From Prorocentrum cordatum (Eukaryota > Sar > Dinophyceae > Prorocentrales > Prorocentraceae): DNA of 47,500 nucleotides. A model generated the notes under the pieces. That model was given only the letters and a program-made list of their open reading frames with translations, had not been told where the DNA came from and ran no database searches. The DNA lies in NCBI GenBank assembly GCA_963575745.1, contig CAUYUJ010000681.1, forward strand, positions 153,584-201,083. The letters are read 5' to 3'. Each line of letters begins with the position of its first letter. The stretch's first letter is position 1. The position numbers were made by a program, and so were the translations under genes. This document shows, in pieces, positions 1 to 11,002 of the stretch.

Positions 1-239
1 CACATGATAGCTGGGGAACAAGAACCCATCAGCAGGACATGGGGGACAATCGCAGCCTGACTTCTTGAACCCATCTGTTCCCTCGCCCTTTCTCCAACCA
101 GACCGAAACAGCCCACGGCCGAGGTGGCTACGGTCACAAGTCAGGAGACCATCGTGCACGGCCAGGGCATCCAGAGCGTTCTTCTTCCCCTTTCAACCCC
201 ACCTGGGCGCCTCGACATGAAAATCGTCGGCTTCCCAGC

Positions 240-345
240 TGATGGTAACCTTCGCGCCTTCGCGCCGCCGCCCTGGAGACGGGCACCTTTCCGGCCCAGG
301 CCGCGACGCGCGAAGCGAGAGCATCTTCGCGCCCCTGGGAGAGTG
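240..345 (+). repeat. Dispersed hairpin repeat, family A copy 1
   Basis: Shares a core with 6841-6945 and 14160-14265: a TTCGCGCC box, a region matching CGGCCCAGGCCG, then GACGCGCGAAGCG and CTTCGCGCCCC. The blocks GCGCGAAG and CTTCGCGC are perfect 8-bp inverted repeats around a short loop. The stem is identical in all three copies while the loop differs. Confidence 0.75.
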
Positions 346-532
346 GCCCAGGCCTGCCTGCCGACCCACCGTGGGCCTCGGCACCGCCGCCTCCGCCACG
401 CCGCCTCGGCGGCCTGCTTCCTCCGAGCTGCGCAGCCGCCCCGGCGCCTCCATCCTGCGGGCCCGGGCGTGCGAGGCGAGGGCTCATTTCTGCGAAGAGG
501 GAAGGCTGCCAAGGAGAATCAGCGTACACTGG

Positions 533-665
533 CAGAGGTCCGCGCAGATTTCCCGGATCGGCGCGGGGGTCCCCTGGCGGCGCCTCTGACGCCGCTCCTG
601 GCGCCGGAGGCGCCAGGGAGGGGGGTCCAGCGCCGATCCAAGAAATCCGAGCAGACCTCCGAAAG
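533..665 (+). repeat. Dispersed foldback repeat, family B copy 1
   Basis: An imperfect palindrome. The left arm begins GAGGTCCGCGCAGATTTC. The right arm, reverse-complemented, begins GAGGTCTGCTCGGATTTC; about 25 of the outer 30 positions pair. The GC-rich interior (GGCGCC boxes) is itself partly palindromic. Related copies lie at 11003-11135, 19352-19490 and 40106-40220. MITE-like or SINE-like; no protein is encoded. Confidence 0.75.
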
Positions 666-1356
666 TGTATCCCTATGCAGTTTTGCGTTCCTCGATGCCA
701 GCGACCATATATGAAACTCCACGGACGAAACTTCCCCCAAAAATGCATACAAGAACGGCGTCTCCGATGCCAGAACGAGGGCGCGGAATCTCCCCTCACA
801 CAGGGCCGACTCCAGAAACCCTGGGCGAGAAAGAAAGTGGGCCAGTGCAGAGAGAGGGGAAAGAGGAAACGCAGACGACGAGCCTATACAGTTGGTTCTT
901 CTCGCACTCCGCCCGCCCCAGTGGGCAACCTCGTCCTTTGTTTCATTATAGTATTGGCTGGATGGGCTTTCCGTCAGGGACCTGGCAACAAGAAGAAACA
1001 AGAAACACCTTATCCGATCACCTTGGCAGGCTAAGCGGAAGGAAGCGGTGTGAAGAGATTGCGGAACAGTATGGAAACCCTCGCGAGCATAGAGTACTAG
1101 ATGCCTGTGCTAAGCCAACCGGCTTCATTTTTCAGAGAAAACTGATCCGGAAAAATTTCGGGCCCGGCCGGGGAGGCTGGTTCCGCAGCGCTCCAGGAAG
1201 GCCCAAGACGGCCCCAGACGGCCCCAAAACAGCCTCGGAGGGCCCCAGGAGGCCTCAAGAGTGCCCGACGAGCGCCCCAAGACGGCCACGATGAGCCCAA
1301 TATGGCCACTCGACGGCCTAATGGGCTCCCGCTCAATCGGGGCCAGAAGACAACTC

Positions 1357-2374
1357 TCAAGAGGCACCCAGGAGGGAAAAGCTATAGGTGTTCCTTAGGT
1401 TCCTGTGCCCGTAGGTGGCCGCGTCAATGACGAGGTAGTCGCCAGACCATCGCCCACCAGAGTGGAGGTGGTAGCCCATGAACAAACCCGCTCGAATGGT
1501 CTCGTCGGACTTTGCCGCGGCTTCGTCGAGGTCCGGGTTAAGACATTTCCAAAAGATACGAATACCAAATGGGATAATGTGTCCTTCGAAGGACTCGCCG
1601 AAATAAACTTCGCGCGACGAGAAGTCTTCGCATGCATCCAAGGTTGCAGCAACTCCGTGACACGGTCGTGTAGTGAAGTTGCGGCCACGGCACCGTTCCA
1701 CCATTCATGAGCAAGTCCAGAGTTGTGAAGAACAGCTCGTGCGCCCTGTATGACAGACTTAACCGCGCGCTCGGCCATGCCGTTGGTCTGTGGCCGGCGT
1801 GGCGCGCTGGTATCATGTCGCCATCCCAACTGTCGGCATGCTTTTGCAGCTCCCCAGAACTATCTGCGTATATGTCTTTGACTTTATCATTGGGCGCAAG
1901 GAATTCCAAGAACGATGCCTTCTTTGTTCTGGCGTCTTTATGCTTCGCTGGGTAGGCCATCATTGCACCCGTGAACTCGTCCAGCACAACCAGTGCGCAC
2001 TTGTCCCCGTACTTGTCGGCTGCTTCCTCCGCCGCGAGGACAATGTGGACTGCGGTCAGAGCCTCGCCAGCTCGTTGCGGTGCAAATGCGTCAGATTGAA
2101 TGTCATCGGCGGTAGGGACACGAGGTGGGTTGGGTCGGTGCTGGCGCCGACATGGTGTGTCGTGTACCAGGATCTGCGCACAAATCTCACAGTCTGGATG
2201 CTTAGGATTGTGTGCGATGTATTGCGAGGGATCGATAGGGGGACGTGGTCTGCCTGGCAATGCAGGTGTGACCACCGGCGCCGGTGTCGGAACCTGGTGT
2301 GGGTTACACGTGTCGCCACAGGCGCTGTCGAGTCGTCCTCGCGTGGAGTGGATGCCAACAAAGATGAAGAGCAC
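1357..2374 (-). pseudogene. Copia-type integrase, frameshifted remnant
   Basis: Three minus-strand frames overlap to give one integrase. The first (2374 to about 1810) has a zinc-binding HPDCEIC segment, the first core Asp in VVLDEFTG (about 1990) and the second Asp in YADSSGE (about 1860). The second frame (about 1829-1690) carries the core Glu in QTNGMAERAV with the usual spacing. The third (1704-1357) holds the C-terminal region ending in GLFMGYHLHSGGRWSGDYLV, typical of copia integrases just before RT. Frame changes lie near 1815 and between about 1650 and 1700. The DDE residues survive, but the reading frame does not. Confidence 0.88.
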
Positions 2375-2960
2375 CGCGATGCAGGAAGTGATGCGCGCAG
2401 GTCAGGAGGCGGAATATTCTGCAGGTCGTGGGCGTCCAGCTCTGGGCCACGGTTGTCGACGTGAACCCCGCACCATTGACCGCGAGGGCCTTGTGTAAGG
2501 TAACCAAGATTAGGATCCCAAACTGTCTGTAACCATCTGCCTGCACCCATTGTCCCACTGATAGCACAGAGAGGCAATCCGTCATAGCCAGGGCCAAACT
2601 GGACAGGCCTATCTGTGGTAGTGTGAACTTGATGTGCTCGTTGACGACTCGGCCGCCGCTGGCTGTCTCGAGGGCGCGTTCTCGCCCTCGTCGTACTCGA
2701 GTGGTTTCGCGCGGCGGGAGGTCAGACTTGTCTTGGATGTGGTGAGCAGAACCGCTATGCAATGTCCACGTGCGTGACAGCGCTGCCGTAGACCGTTGGG
2801 GCGTCGGTGTAGGTGTCGCCACCGACGCGCAGGTAGGTTTTGTCGGTGCGTTGAGTTCGTCGCACAACCGTTTTTGCATCCTCCTGTGCTGTGCGGAGCG
2901 CACGCGCACTGGCCTGTAGCCGCCAATCTGGTCAGACGTCAAGCACTTCGACTTTGTCAA
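2375..2960 (-). pseudogene. Copia-type aspartic protease and pre-integrase region, active-site Asp lost
   Basis: The minus-strand frame from 2960 contains WTLHSGSAHHIQDKSDL, which aligns with the retropepsin signature in which D-S/T-G is the catalytic triplet. Here the Asp codon position reads CAT (His), one base from GAT. Downstream, FTLPQIGLSSLALAMTDCLS and VLSVGQWV match the usual protease C-terminal half. After a frame change near 2520, another frame supplies a pre-integrase-like segment (2577 to about 2375). The D-to-H change alone would abolish proteolysis. Confidence 0.75.
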
Positions 2961-3114
2961 CTCTGCAACGCGATGATTCTGCCCATTTGTACATTTTGTG
3001 CTTTACCGTGTCGGTCGCGGGGTCCGCGCTGTCAAGGTGAAATCGCATCTCCCGTTTAGCTGAGTCGGACAGGATCACGATCCGTTCGCGAGAAGCATAG
3101 GCGCGATCACGACG

Positions 3115-5340
3115 TCAATCGTTTCGGCCTGCAGCAGGTGACCGAACGCGATCCAGAGTAGACGGTGATCGGCCGTGATGTCTGGAAGGCGAACGGCTGC
3201 CAGTCCTGTCGCTCCTGGTAGGAGAGCGGTCACGGGAGGGTCCCCGATGGGAGGGTCTAGACGACGAACGCGAACGTTGCGGAACATCCGCGACCCCCCG
3301 GAGATCGCGAGTCGGAGCGCCCCCCGCGATGTGGAGACGGCGACCCTCGCCGTGACCGACGCGTGCCCACCGGACTGCGGGAATACTGTCGGTTCTTGTA
3401 GTGCGACGGCCTCCTGCCCCCCGCATGTCGCGGGGAGGGTGTCCTGTTTCGGCTAGCCATGCTGCGTTGCCGAACGGGGCTCCGGTCAGGAGTCTTAGCA
3501 TTGGGGTTGATGTGGGCGCTGCGGCAACTGTCGCCGCGCTTGCATGTTTGCTTCGGATCTGCGTAGAAGGTGCATACTGGTAAAAGGAGGTAATTGCAAC
3601 GGTCTTTGTTTGGACAGGATCCGTGCTTGGCGAAACCAAAGCAGAAATTCTGCCGGGGTCTGTCTTTCGTCGTTGATCCTGCAGAGCGGCCAGGAGAAGA
3701 CCGTCTCTCACGGTGGTCCCGGTCACGAGTAGATGATCGTTGAATGGGTCGTGTAGTCGGACGACTGCCAGAGCCTGTATGTAACAGTTCGCATAGTTCC
3801 CCATTCGTGCACCTTCCAGATTTGAACGCTGCGCAAATCACAGAGTCGCGTCGGCTCGATTCGTTATTGACGTTACGCTGGTTGCGTTCAAGCCGGTGGA
3901 GTTCTAGGTTGTCCAACGCACGCTGCCGAAGCCATTCGTATGTTTTATTGGGGTCGGTGGGAGTCATTTTGTTGTAGTCGTGTATATCCTGCTTTATCAA
4001 GTAATGTCGTCGTATCTGAGCTCGGAATGGTGACTCCAATATTTTGGCGTCGGGCGGTTCGCGGCGTTCCGATAATGTGTTGTCCCAGTCGACAATGGAC
4101 CGTTGGAGGTCGTCGTCACGCATGCGTAGTAGTTGCAGACGTTCGAAGTCGCGCAGAGTGTCGTCGACTGCGGTGAGTTTGTGGGACGGTAGTACCGTCC
4201 AGAAGATTTGTCTGCCTTTGAGCATGCGGTCGGCCTTGTGCTCCTGAGCTGTGAAGTTCTTAATGCGGTAGCGCAGCTCAGAGTTTAAAACAACAGTGAG
4301 TCCGGCTGCGACCTTGCAGTCCATACTTTCGACGTCGCCGATGTCTTGTAAGTCCTCGTAGGCTGTCGCGGGTTGTTCTGCAACGCGCAGGAATGCATAA
4401 GCCTTGGCAGGGCGCCCAGATGCGTGCCAAAGTTGTTGCGAACCATCTGTTGCCACTCTTGTATTTGTGTAATGCGTGGCAGTTGTGGTACGCGCACGGT
4501 GTCGGACTCCTTGATTGGAGTTGTGGTGGTAGCAGAGGCGCGTGATAATGTCTGTGAAGGAACCGGTTGCGTTTGGGAGAAAGGTCGCACAGGAGAAACG
4601 TGACGTGTCTGCGCAGAGGCCGCAGCAGAGACGGCGCCTGGCGATGTACGTATCATATGTCCTGTGCGGATGTCATCATCGGCACGCATTGGAGCTGGTC
4701 GATGGTCTGGAGGTGGGTGGTGGAGCTCAGTGTTGCTGACGTGTAAGGTCAGTGTAGCTTCGTTGGTCGTAACGCTGTGCTGCATGTGTTGGACACTCTG
4801 ATGAAGACCGCGTAGCTCGACGTTGGTATCGTGGGTCCGCTGGGAGTACCTGTCCAGCCTGCGCTCAAGGTTTTGGAATCGTTGGTTGTGTGCTTCGCGC
4901 TCTTGTTCCAAGCGGGCTAGGATTGAGTCGGCCCGTGCTTTTTCAGCGTCTCTTTCCTGGGGGATCTGGATGAATCGTAAGTGCGTGTGGTCCGCCTCCT
5001 GCTGTACCTCGGCCGTGTGGGCCTCGAGGGAGACGAAATCGTAAACCGAAGTCGGGGTGCCCAGCTGATCAGTCCGGGTCCATGCAAAACGCAACTCAGC
5101 CAGCGCAGTCCTTAGTCCGGGAATCTGCTGCTCGACCTGGGAGACTCGGTTCTCGAATGCTGGCGCACGTCCATCGAAAGTTTCAAGACGGCGGGCGACG
5201 GCCATCTCGGCACGACGCAGCTTACCATCGAACTCTGACGTGGGTGTGGAATGTATGGTGGCAGCATGCTGTTCGACCTGAGTACGAAGTGTGTCCAAGT
5301 CCTCACGTAGCTGAGAATCCGTGGACACATGTACCTCCAT
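3115..5340 (-). pseudogene. Copia-type gag: coiled coil plus three CCCH zinc fingers, frameshifted
   Basis: Frame 1 starts with ATG at 5340 and encodes a charged coiled-coil region (EQEREAHNQRFQNLERRLDR) and a Ser/Pro-rich linker. A frame change near 4380-4430 moves to the 4456-3257 frame, with a gag capsid-like stretch and three CCCH fingers. Finger 1 (about 3835-3775) is C-x7-C-x5-C-x3-H. Finger 2 (about 3665-3600) is C-x8-C-x5-C-x3-L and has lost its His. Finger 3 (about 3595-3540) is C-x9-C-x5-C-x3-H. An Arg/Ser-rich tail follows to about 3115. CCCH fingers in place of a CCHC knuckle are a feature I associate with dinoflagellate copia elements. Confidence 0.82.
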
Positions 5341-5421
5341 CGGTGGGGTTTGTCATACCATCAGGAAGTCATCGCGTAGTGTCCTGGCAATCCCTGTATC
5401 CCTGACGGTCACGAGTTGGGC

Positions 5422-6148
5422 CTACATCCGTAAGAGGTGATCGTGAAGCGTCTGGATCGTTCTGAAATCGGCACCTCGGTGTGGTTCCATCTGGTCGGCC
5501 TGAAATTGCACCTGAAAGATGATCGGTCGATCCTCAACGATCCTGGCGTCGACCAAGGCAAAAGCATGTTGCAGCTCCTGTCCGACGGTGGCCGTCTGAG
5601 CGGCCAGAACCCGATAGCTTTTCGGTCGTGTAAGTCCCAAGCTGGTCTCGGATCTCTGCCAGATCACTGGCAGTGGGAGAAAAATGCGCGCCAACCTTGC
5701 GCTGCTGAGAGCCGTGCTGGGAGCATCGTTGAGAGGGGCCGCGGCTGGCATCTCGAGTAGGAGAGCGAATGCGGCACCTCTCGGGAACCTGGCGCTGAGA
5801 CGTCCGTCCACTGCGCTTCTCTATGACCCGCACATGTTCAGACACGGAAACATTGGTGGGCAACGGGGCCTTGGCCCAGCGGCGGTTGCGCGCAGAAGCG
5901 ATGTCAGGGGACACGTTCGCGGTGCGATGGCCGCTGCGGGTGTTGCCACCGACGCCGCTCGTGTCAGCGAAGGTGGGCGGAGAGTGGGCAGGCGTAGTGA
6001 AGCCATCGTCGACTCCGACGACAGACGAGATAACTGTGGGTGTGGCCACCGACGGGCGTGACACGGATGTATCAGGCGCCGCGGTCGGCGAATCCAGCCG
6101 TTGTCGCGAGGGTCGAGGCGTGTGAGCGCGCGCGGGCGGCGGAAGCAT
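5422..6148 (-). pseudogene. Possible N-terminal part of the gag ORF, frameshifted
   Basis: One minus-strand frame (6148-5534) is Ser/Thr/Pro-rich and runs into TASDLAEIRDQLGTYTTEKL. A second (5811-5422) continues with TATVGQELQHAFALVDARIV and ends at a stop at 5422. Together they look like one frameshifted protein directly upstream of the coiled-coil gag frame. Codon texture and continuity with the element are the only support; no domain is recognised. Confidence 0.45.
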
Positions 6149-6840
6149 CGGCGAATCGGGTAAGAGCTCGCCGAGTGCAGCTGCGAGAGACGCAGCACTG
6201 GCTTCTCCTGAAAGGGGGGGAAATAGGTATCATAGATTCTCTTGCCCTCACCATGATGCCGTAGCGAGAGCGCGCCGTCGGGAATCTCGCACGCTTGCAG
6301 GCGGAGCAACGGAGTTGCAGCGCCAAGCGACGGAATCCAAGATGACGCGAATTGCAACAGCAAGGAGCGGATAAGAAAAAGCTGATAACCTGTGTGTATA
6401 GGGAGACGGCCGAGGGGCCGTTCCTATACGGGGTCCGCAGATAGAGGTGAGGAGTAGGACCCCTTTTCCAAGGCGCTTCGCAGGGAGCAACGATCTGTTA
6501 GAATTATGTCAATAACTGAGCCAATACAGTTGCGGTAGGAGAAGATATAATAGGGGAGTGAGCCGACTTCGCCCACACACAAGCCAGCCTCCAGAGATTG
6601 AGAACGCTGAACAACTTTACGCTCCCAGTCATCCGAGGTGTTTGTGTATCTCTCCAAATGGGGTCCACGAAGTCCAGACCCTTTCCCAGACCCGGCCTTT
6701 CACCCCGAGTCTTTTGTTGACGGCCCCGGGGCCAGGCGAGGGTCCACGAAGGCCGACAAGACGTGAAGGAGAGCCGCCTTCACTGTTCCAACACCCAGGC
6801 CACCAAGCTTCGTGCAACAGGACGTGCGACTATATTCGTG

Positions 6841-6945
6841 CCATCGCTTTCTCGCGCCGCCCCCTTGGGGATAGACAGCCGCTCTGGCCCAGACACCGAC
6901 GCGCGAAGCGCGACTCTCTTCGCGCCCCCGCGAGCGACCTAGAAT
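6841..6945 (+). repeat. Dispersed hairpin repeat, family A copy 2
   Basis: Same core as 240-345: GACGCGCGAAGCG followed after a variable loop by CTTCGCGCCCC, with the 8-bp GCGCGAAG/CTTCGCGC stem preserved. Confidence 0.75.
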
Positions 6946-7351
6946 ACGTTCCCCGAGATCCGACGTCGCGACGAAAAGCAACATCGTGGGAAATCAGGGC
7001 TGGACCCCCGACCCCGCCTGTCTGCGACATTCTTCGAGCCAAAACGATATGTCAGGGCCCCGGGGCCTGAAAAAGCAGGCGACAACAAGCCGGGTGTGCA
7101 CAAAAATGCACCGCCCGGATTTCGAGGTGGGAGGTCCCGGCTGGACGCCTCTCGGCTCTCGTGGAGGCTCGGCTCGTCGCGACTCCGCCCTACCGCGCCG
7201 CGCCCCGCGGCTCCTGGCGGGGCCCGGGGGCGGCGCGGCGGCGGCCTCGCGCTCGCCAGCCGCTCGCCCGCGCAGGGGCGAGGGTCGGCTGGCGGTCGCG
7301 GCCGCCTCGGAAGTGGCAGGGTGAGGGGGGCGATTCCGATTTTTTTTCGCG

Positions 7352-7521
7352 GTTCCTCGTCCTCCTCCTCCTGCTCCTCCTTTTCCTCGCCCTCCCCCCT
7401 CTCCTGCTCCTCCTGCTCCTACCCCCCTCTCCTGCCAGCTCTTCCTTCTCCTGCCACCTCCTCCTTCTCCTGCTGCCTTCTCCTCCTCCTCCTCCTCCTC
7501 CTCCTCCTCCTCCTCCTCCTT
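7352..7521. repeat. CTC/TCC-rich pyrimidine tract
   Basis: Imperfect CCT-type trinucleotide repeat of about 170 bp, preceded by an 8-T run. It produces poly-Leu, poly-Ser, poly-Pro or poly-Glu frames that are not genes. Confidence 0.9.
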
Positions 7522-7607
7522 CGGCCAGCCCGCACTCTCCCTCCTCATCCCAGGATCAATCGGAAGAGGGGGGGCAACAGCTGGGGGGGCCAGCTCAGGG
7601 GGGGGGA

Positions 7608-7790
7608 AACGTCGACCTGGAATCGGCGATACGTCGCCGATGGATCGGCGGGCCCCCGAGGGAGAGTCTGCACGTTGCTGGCTGGAGTGGCCTGTCGGGC
7701 CTCTATCGCCGATGAATGGGCAATTGGGGGTCGACGCACGCCCCCTATGAGCCTATCCACCCCTAACAGGGTTGCCCTTGAGGTGGGCAA
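7608..7790 (+). repeat. Dispersed repeat D, copy 1
   Basis: Collinear with 21207-21375. Shared blocks in order: TCGACCTGGAATCG, a CGATACGTCGCC-like block, CTGCACGTTGCTGG, GTCGACGCACGCCCC, and GGTTGCCCTTGAG. Confidence 0.65.
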
Positions 7791-7804
7791 CAAGAGCGAG
7801 GACA

Positions 7805-7990
7805 GGATCAGTCAGCATCGACAAGCTCGAAATCGGTTCGAACTGGGACGTGCGTTGGATCGGGCCGCATCGGCACTGGGTCAAAATCGAACTGGTTAGG
7901 CCGCACCAGGATGCACAACAACGTCATGCACGCATCTGGTCGGGCCGGACCGTCCGAGCATCGGCATCGACTCGGATCGATCCGGCCGAC
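7805..7990 (+). repeat. Dispersed repeat F, copy 1
   Basis: Collinear with 22672-22885. Both begin GATCAGTCAGCATCGA, are rich in ATCGG/TCGAA words, and share CCAGGATGCACAACA followed by a CGCATC motif. Here it directly follows repeat D; in the second locus D and F are about 1.3 kb apart. Confidence 0.65.
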
Positions 7991-8094
7991 ACAGACCCTG
8001 CAGGATGGTCGGAGAGTCAAGACAGCATGCAACGCCAGCCAGGCGATCCCATCCGCGTGTCAGCTGCTGAAGAGTGACCCCGCCTCTGCTGCAC

Positions 8095-8440
8095 AAGAAA
8101 CGCGGACGAATTATACTCACAATTTGAAAGACGATGCGCGTGGCACTGACACAAGCACCGTGCTGCCATTAAGAGCGCTGAACAAATAACGAAGGGGCTT
8201 TTGTGGCCACGGCGAGCCTGAGCCACGAAGAGGTTCCTCGACCTAGACCCAAGGAGCAGCCCCGAAAGCCACAGTCCCTCCTGAACCCAAGGTGGCCCTC
8301 ATTTTCAGCGTCATGACTGGTCGGGCGACGCCATCAGCGAGTTACTGTTGAAAAGCGGCCAGGTGTTTGAACAACAGACGGGCGAATCATAATCAATATC
8401 TGAAAGACGACGGGCATATCACCGATACCATGGACTTTTC
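8095..8440 (+). repeat. Local direct duplication
   Basis: About 40 bp around 8100-8150 (GACGAATTATACTCACAATT then TGAAAGACGATG) recurs diverged at about 8378-8420 (GGCGAATCATAATCAATATC then TGAAAGACGACG), spaced about 280 bp. Confidence 0.6.
8203..8243 (+). repeat. Dispersed repeat E, copy 1
   Basis: TGGCCACGGCGAGCCT followed by GCCACGAAGAGGTT and CTCGACC. It is nearly identical to 17472-17512 over about 40 bp, and the similarity fades gradually downstream. Confidence 0.65.
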
Positions 8441-8598
8441 CCTGGGTGATCTGCGATGGCCAAAGAGCTCATCGCGTCGAGTCAGAATCACGACGGATGT
8501 TCGGCCTCGGCGGCCACTTGCATGGCCCTGGCAATAATGAAAAGCCGGTCCCGTACGTCTCGGGGAAGGGGTCGAGACCTGCAGGAATTCGCGTTGCG

Positions 8599-8631
8599 AA
8601 AAAGAAGAAGAAGAAGAAGAAGAAGAAGACG
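8599..8631 (+). repeat. (AAG)n microsatellite
   Basis: About ten uninterrupted AAG units. Confidence 0.95.
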
Positions 8632-9660
8632 TCGGGCGTCTGGTGTGGAGCAGGGAAGGAGGAAGGGAGGCGGAGCAGTGATGATCAGATCAGGAGACGG
8701 GCATGGCGATGACCGCCGATTGGACAGCGGTCTTTTGCGACTGGAGAAGGAGAGGATCCCCGGGAGGAGCAAGACAGTCAGGGGGAGAGGGGGGGAGGGG
8801 AGTGTCACTGGCCAGCAGGGGGAGGGCGGACAAGGGGGGACAACAGAATCACGTCGTCGAGCTGGGGCCTGGGACCATCACCCCCGCCCACCATCCTTGC
8901 CCCTCCCCTGCTCCACGAACTCGGAAGATCGCGGTCCCAGCGTCCGGTCATCGCCACGCTCGTCTGCTGATCCTACCTGCTCCCTGCCCCACCCCTGCTC
9001 CAAGCACGCTGACTTCTACTCCAGCCGGCCGGGGGGAAAGGGTCGGGACTTCTGGGAACCCCGCAATGGAAGCGACACCCTTGCGACAGAAGACCCTAAA
9101 CAGCTTTACACACTTACATTGGGCCACGACTGGGCCACAAAGAAGGGGGATCGGGATAGAGATGTGTATAGGGGTAGAGGCTAGGAATATATTGAGGTGG
9201 GGCTGTCCGCCACCGCTTGCATAGAGTGAGGGTGTCTAGGATTATCCTCTTCTGTTGGATAAGGCTTCTTTAGCGCTTTCTGGGGCCGACCCCTCTTCCT
9301 GCCCGCGCGCGCCCATGGAAAAATCGTCCCCCTGGAAGTTGCTCTCCGGGAATGATCTCAGCCTCCAGGCGCTCCCAAGACAGCCACAACTCCTGGCTTG
9401 GGCAGAAGGTCATATACACCAATTCCTGGGCCCAGGATTGGCCTGGCCAGAATCGGTGTAGGTGTAAGTCCTTTCCCTGCGAGTTCTTGATGTCTTCAAG
9501 ACACGGTCTCCAAAAGTCCCGACCATTCATCAAGAGACGTTGTTTGACGGTCCCGTGGCACGGCGAGGGCCCCCGACGAGCGAAAAGGTGAAAACCGCCC
9601 GTCTAGATTTTCCACGACGCGAGCGTGTCTGGGCAGATGGCGCCCTCCGACCACCCACCT

Positions 9661-9673
9661 CCCCCCCCCCCCC

Positions 9674-9722
<49 letters not shown>

Positions 9723-9834
9723 ACACAGACAGACAAACAAACAAACAAACAAACAAACAAACAAACAAACAAACAAACACACACACAGACAAACAAACAA
9801 ACACACACACACAAACACACACAAACACACACAC
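9661..9834 (+). repeat. Poly-C, (AC)n and (AAAC)n compound microsatellite
   Basis: A 16-C run, then about 20 AC units, then alternating AAAC, ACAC and AGAC units. Confidence 0.95.
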
Positions 9835-10505
9835 CGATGCGCGGCACTCCTTCAGCAATAGTTTCAGCTCGCGCTCCGCTGGAGATAGACTTCCCTGTTC
9901 GGCGACCCAGGTTACCTGGTGGGGGGGTGGAGGTGCCAGCTGATGACCTAATCTTTTCGCTGTGGGCAGGTCCACGTATGCCCGGGCGGACCAGTACTGC
10001 GGGGCCCCCTTCGGACCTGCGCAGGCGACAAGGTCAGCACATCCGGGGGTGGGCGGGCGGGCCCGATAGCCCGGGATGTTCGCCAGACCCTTAAAAAAAA
10101 CAGCCTCCTGCCTCGAACGCAAACGCAATTCCATCGACGACCACCTCTTTCCGAAGGACGGAATGCTCTGCTTGAGCAAGGGCCGATCGCCCTGGCATTC
10201 CTACAGACCTACCACGTTCTGCCCTTTCCATGTTCTTAGAACAAAAAGAAGGTTCGAATCACAGAAGCACGGTTCTTACAAAACAAAGTCGAAGGATGAT
10301 ACAACAAACAAGACCGTCTCGGCCACTAAGGTTCTTGGAACATTCTTTGGTGGGCCCATAGAAATGCATGTTTTCGCTGCTTCGGGATAGCGGCCGTTAC
10401 CCGCCCTGGTCGCCCCCCCAAGTAACGTCACGGTTCGCGCTGACCTCCAAATTGTACATTCTCACACGCCGCCGGCGCGAAACGTTACGTTACACCGTTG
10501 CTGGC

Positions 10506-10775
10506 CCCCTCCCCCATCCCACCCCCTTCCCAACAAAGCCCGCTATGCGGGACGGGAAAAGGACCACAGCCACTGCTTCTTGTTTGCGCCGCCTTCCAGC
10601 CGGCCGAAAAACAAGCAGTGGCTGTGGTCATTTCCCTGGTGCCAAGCTTAACGAAAATGACCACAACCACTGCTTTGCTTCTGCTGGCTGAAGGCGGCAG
10701 CAAAAGAGAAGCAGTGGCTGAGGTCGCCCCCCTCCCCCTCCCACCCCCTTCCCCATAACGCCCGCTACCCCGCAG
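10506..10775. repeat. Four-armed palindrome (two nested hairpins in inverted orientation)
   Basis: The 17-bp word GACCACAGCCACTGCTT occurs at 10562-10578 (+), 10613-10629 (-), 10659-10675 (+, one change) and 10709-10725 (-, one change). Each adjacent pair folds into a hairpin. The two hairpins are inverted copies of each other around a centre at AAGCTT (about 10642-10651). The whole is bracketed by near-identical direct repeats rich in CCCTCCC and CCCACCCCCTTCCC (10506-10555 and 10728-10775). Confidence 0.85.
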
Positions 10776-11002
10776 GAATATAAAAAGCACTTCGCCACTG
10801 CTCGATCTGCGCGTGAGCGGCGCCTCGGACGACCCGTGCTCGGCCTCCGCTGCCGCGGCGGCCGCCGCCTGCCGGCCCGCCTCCCGCCTGTCGGCCATGT
10901 CCTGGAGGCGTCGCCAGAGGGGCTCGCGAGCAAACGGCGTCGGAGGATCGCGCCGCCTCTAACAGAGGAGGAAAGCAACCACAGAAACATAAGCTGTGGA
11001 CG

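Larger units (their letters stand above)
1..1356. other. GC-rich repeat-derived DNA without a supported gene
   Basis: Open frames on both strands here are long only because the DNA is GC-rich; none resembles a known protein. The stretch holds one copy each of two dispersed repeats (hairpin family A near 240-345 and foldback family B at 533-665). At about 1195-1290 there is a short run of degenerate CCAAGACGGCCCC-type units, which recur near 24.0, 27.6 and 32.0 kb. I see no promoter or RNA gene. Confidence 0.6.
1357..6150 (-). mobile_element. Decayed, 3'-truncated Ty1/copia-like LTR retrotransposon
   Basis: On the minus strand the order is gag (coiled coil, then CCCH zinc fingers), aspartic protease, and integrase with a copia-type C-terminal region. 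That gag-PR-INT order is diagnostic of Ty1/copia elements. Reverse transcriptase and RNase H, which should follow integrase, are absent: beyond 1357 the DNA turns into unrelated repeats. At least four frame changes break the polyprotein, so the copy is dead. No matching LTR pair could be seen. 6190-6660 may hold the 5' leader or LTR, but this is unproven. Confidence 0.9.
6150..10500. other. Mosaic of dispersed repeats and microsatellites, no supported gene
   Basis: The segment contains a family A copy (6841-6945), a pyrimidine-rich tract, copies of pairwise repeats D, E and F, a local duplication, an AAG microsatellite and an AC/AAAC tract, all listed separately. Motifs resembling GGGAAAGGGTCGGGACTTC recur in either orientation near 6670, 9020, 13480, 17700 and 20795, another low-copy dispersed element. 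Open frames are GC-driven or repeat-driven. Nothing resembles a known protein or structured RNA gene. Confidence 0.55.

Noticed and set aside
240-6945. Family A copies at 240 and 6841 as LTRs of the copia element
   Set aside because: Similarity covers only about 100 bp, and a third copy at 14160 lies outside the element; it is an independent dispersed repeat.
10240-10265. tRNA T-arm-like GGTTCGAATC
   Set aside because: No matching acceptor stem, D-arm or anticodon arm could be found around it. Similar words at 21583 and 27524 also fail.
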